A stretch of 64,000 nt of DNA, taken from assembly GCF_900044055.2 (NCBI RefSeq), contig NZ_FCOX02000010.1, forward strand, positions 119,196 to 183,195, written 5' to 3'. Of this stretch, positions 62,136 through 64,000 are shown piece by piece. The notes under the pieces were generated by a model. It did no database searches. It had not been told where the DNA came from and saw nothing but the letters and a program-made list of their open reading frames with translations. Both the position numbers and the translations under genes were made by a program. Position 1 is the first letter of the stretch. Each line of letters starts with the position of its first letter. This stretch comes from Caballeronia calidae. GTDB lineage: Bacteria; Pseudomonadota; Gammaproteobacteria; Burkholderiales; Burkholderiaceae.

Positions 62136-63410
62136 ATGCATTCTGAAGTGGTCAGATCTTCCGACTCCACCCGGCCGTGGTATCGAGACATCACGGCGTC
62201 GCAATGGCGAGTGCTCGTGGCGGCGTGGGGCGTGTGGGTGAACGACGCGCTGGATTTCCTGGCGATCACGTTCGTCCTCGGTGATATCGCACGCGCATTC
62301 GGCGTGTCGCTCGATACGGCATCCTTGCTGCTGCTCGCAACGTATGGCGTGCGCTGGATCGGCGGCCTTGCCTTCGGTGGACTGAGCGACAGGATCGGAC
62401 GCAAGATACCGTTGCTCATTACGTTGACCTGGTTCACGGCCGGGGCGGTCGCTACCGGTTTATCCTGGGACTTTCTTTCCCTGGCCGTTTTTCGCCTCTT
62501 GCTCGGTTTCGGCATGGCGCCGGGATTTTCGCTCGGCGCCGCCATGGTCGCGGAATCGTGGCCCGAACGGCATCGGGCGATCGGAATCGGCATTCTCGAT
62601 ACCGGCTGGGGCGTCGGTGCGATCGGCGCCGCGCTCGCCTACGAATTCATCTATCCGACTTTCGGCTGGCGCGGGATGTTCTTCGTGGGTTTGCCTCCGG
62701 CGCTCCTGCTCGGGCTTTTCATTATCATTTTCGTGCCCGAGTCGGCTGCGTGGAAGGAAGGCCGGGCTTCGTCGAGCAAGCTTGCTTCGAACAATCCGGT
62801 TCGCCAGTTGTTCAAGCGCTATCCGGGCCGCGTCGCCTATCTGTCGATGCTGATGTTCGTGCTCTGTTTCGGCTCCTGGCCGTTTCAGGCACTGCTGCCG
62901 ACTTATCTCAAGACGCTCGACTTGCCTGCATCGGTCATCAGCGCGATTGCAATGGCTTCCGCAGCGGGGCAGATTTTCGGCTTCGTCGCGTCGGGCTTCA
63001 TCGCTGAACGGCTAGGGCGGCGTCTCGCCATCTCGCTCATGATCGGCGTCGGATCCGCCTGCGTGACGGGTGTCGTCCTGAGCGCGCACAGCCCTGCCAT
63101 CGCGATGATTTTCTCGTTTCTCAGCGGCTTTTTTCTGGTCGGATCGTCGGGCATCTGGGGCACGATACTCACGGAAAATCTTCCGCGCGACGTGCGTGCA
63201 TCCGGCGTTGGCTTCCTCTACAACTTCGGTGTGATCGGGGGCGGCCTGGCTCCGTTCATCGTGCTATCCACGATCAATCGCCTGTCTCTTTCCATGGCGC
63301 TCGGGATCATTCTGTTCACCGTCGTCGCGGCAATGGCTGGAATGGTGATCTTGCGCTTCGCCCGGGAAACCAAAGGTATCGACCTGTCGCAGATCGACCG
63401 TGAAGCGTGA
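62136..63410 (+). CDS. MFS transporter, acid:proton symporter type
   Basis: Twelve-helix carrier of 424 residues. The loop motif GGLSDRIGRKIPLL between helices 2 and 3 and AERLGRRLAISLM in the second half are standard; GWGVGAIGAALAYEFIYPTF GWR-type sequence and WVNDALDFLAITFVL with an intramembrane Asp resemble aromatic-acid/sialate-type symporters. AAGGTAGAGAGC precedes the ATG. Divergent from the aldo/keto reductase and under the same operator; likely imports the pathway substrate as an alternative to the ABC system. Confidence 0.86.
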   Translation: MHSEVVRSSDSTRPWYRDITASQWRVLVAAWGVWVNDALDFLAITFVLGDIARAFGVSLDTASLLLLATYGVRWIGGLAFGGLSDRIGRKIPLLITLTWFTAGAVATGLSWDFLSLAVFRLLLGFGMAPGFSLGAAMVAESWPERHRAIGIGILDTGWGVGAIGAALAYEFIYPTFGWRGMFFVGLPPALLLGLFIIIFVPESAAWKEGRASSSKLASNNPVRQLFKRYPGRVAYLSMLMFVLCFGSWPFQALLPTYLKTLDLPASVISAIAMASAAGQIFGFVASGFIAERLGRRLAISLMIGVGSACVTGVVLSAHSPAIAMIFSFLSGFFLVGSSGIWGTILTENLPRDVRASGVGFLYNFGVIGGGLAPFIVLSTINRLSLSMALGIILFTVVAAMAGMVILRFARETKGIDLSQIDREA

Positions 63411-63501
63411 AGAGGACGCAGGAAGCAGCGATGCTTCCGACTCCACAGCGAGAGGCCTCAGCTTTTTCATCGATCCGAGGCATTGTGACCGCCAACAGAA
63501 C

Positions 63502-63777
63502 ATGGCCACGATAGATCGCGTAGCGGACGCCCCATTGCGGGGAGGGGCTGCTGGCTCCGGCATCCTCATCATGATCGGAGCAACGGCCGTATTTGCCGCG
63601 TGCGATACAACCGTGAAATTGATCGGCGCGACTGTCCCGCTCCTGATCCTGCTCTTCTTGCGATACGTCTGCCAGGCGGTCTTGCTCGGACTCTGGCAGG
63701 CGCGCCATGACGTTTGGACGCTGTTTCGCACGAAGAACATCAAGCTGCAGATGTTGAGTTCGGCACTATTGCTTCGC
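63502..63777 (+). pseudogene. truncated EamA/DMT-family permease
   Basis: From the ATG at 63502 about 92 residues match the first three helices of an EamA-type drug/metabolite carrier: GILIMIGATAVFAACDTTVK, VPLLILLFLRYVCQAVLL, LQMLSSALLLR. After about 63777 the reading becomes charged and unlike the family (ARLIKTSKRQACVDRG), although no stop occurs until 63924. A full protein needs about 290 residues, so this is a 5' fragment joined to unrelated DNA. Confidence 0.7.
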
Positions 63778-63886
63778 GCTCGCTTGATCAAGACGTCGAA
63801 GCGGCAAGCGTGTGTTGATCGTGGCATCGGCGGGAATGTCGATGCCGCGTTGTTCGCGTTCGACGATCAGCTAAGTTCGAGCTTTT

Positions 63887-63921
63887 GCGTAAGCGCCCGC
63901 TTTCGAAGCGGGCGCTTACGC
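63887..63921. terminator. strong 14-bp hairpin containing a stop codon
   Basis: GCGTAAGCGCCCGC (63887-63900) and GCGGGCGCTTACGC (63908-63921) are exact reverse complements around TTTCGAA. On the minus strand the first TAA inside the stem ends the regulator gene entering from the right. No T-run follows on either strand, but stem strength makes a terminator or mRNA end-structure likely. Confidence 0.55.
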
Positions 63922-64000
63922 TGATGAACGGCGCGCCGCCGCTTCCAGAAACGCAATCAGCAACGGATGCGGCGCGCCATCACGCGACGACAGTTCCGGA
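63916..64000 (-). CDS. 3' end of a probable LysR-family regulator (partial)
   Basis: Only the last 27 codons are in the window, reading ELSSRDGAPHPLLIAFLEAA followed by ARRSSA and TAA. The HPLLIAFLEAAR-like ending is common at LysR C-termini. The gene continues past base 64000. Family assignment rests on this short tail only. Confidence 0.45.
   Translation of the reverse strand, partial: PELSSRDGAPHPLLIAFLEAAARRSSA

Noticed and set aside
1..64000. tRNA, rRNA, CRISPR array, insertion sequence or prophage
   Set aside because: I looked for cloverleaf-like segments, regular spaced repeats, and transposase or integrase motifs and saw none.

Overview
The window is a GC-rich stretch (high-GC codon third positions, long antisense shadow frames) of a beta-proteobacterial genome. 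Gene content points to Burkholderiaceae (Burkholderia, Paraburkholderia or Caballeronia type): a hopanoid side-chain cluster, DUF3300/DUF2950 envelope proteins, TRAP and tartrate-type MFS carriers, and many LysR, GntR, LacI and IclR regulators. Apart from a branched-chain aminotransferase there are no housekeeping genes, and I see no tRNA, rRNA, CRISPR array, transposase or integrase. This suits a secondary replicon or a catabolic/accessory region, but that is inference.

Layout. 0-4 kb: ilvE, a polytopic membrane protein and a D-2-hydroxyacid dehydrogenase. 4-14.9 kb: an organic-acid block with DctA, two ACS-family MFS carriers, an SMP-30 lactonase, an HMG-CoA-lyase-like enzyme, a class III CoA-transferase, a LysR regulator, and a divergent GntR / isopropylmalate-tartrate-type dehydrogenase pair. 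14.9-19.4 kb: hpnI-hpnJ-hpnK-hpnL on the minus strand, for building the cyclitol-ether headgroup of bacteriohopanetetrol. 20.2-22.2 kb: a PAPS-type sulfotransferase (TTG start) facing an APS kinase. 22.2-26.7 kb: a sparse zone with small DUF-type proteins, the remains of a PAS/receiver hybrid sensor kinase, and a MipA/OmpV-type porin.

26.7-36.4 kb: two DUF3300 lipoproteins (the second with DUF2950) bracket a DASS dicarboxylate carrier divergent from a four-gene redox operon: a 2Fe-2S/2x4Fe-4S protein, an SdhA/FrdA-like flavoprotein without the covalent-FAD histidine, a NuoF-like NADH dehydrogenase subunit and a tautomerase. It reads as a soluble NADH-linked fumarate-reductase-type complex. 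A short double-glycine leader peptide at 36.85 kb could be a RiPP/bacteriocin precursor. 37.3-43.1 kb: a sugar-acid operon (TRAP binding protein, fused TRAP permease, LacI regulator, D-2-hydroxyacid dehydrogenase, amidohydrolase). 43.4-47.4 kb: a large SAM/class III cyclase/AAA signalling protein whose usual catalytic Asn is Ile, followed by a DUF4242 protein.

47.6-63.4 kb: a LacI regulator, a nine-gene plus-strand operon (NitT/TauT-type ABC transporter interleaved with a MaoC hydratase, then enoyl-CoA hydratase, DUF4286-like protein, FAH hydrolase, CoA-transferase, AroE-like reductase), an IclR regulator, and a second set of SDR, a paralogous CoA-transferase, an aldo/keto reductase and an MFS carrier. 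Three copies of a palindrome related to ATGTAACCGGTTACAT sit at the promoters of the second set. Together this looks like one carboxylic-acid/acyl-CoA catabolic regulon of unknown substrate. The window ends in a truncated DMT permease and the 3' end of a probable LysR gene.
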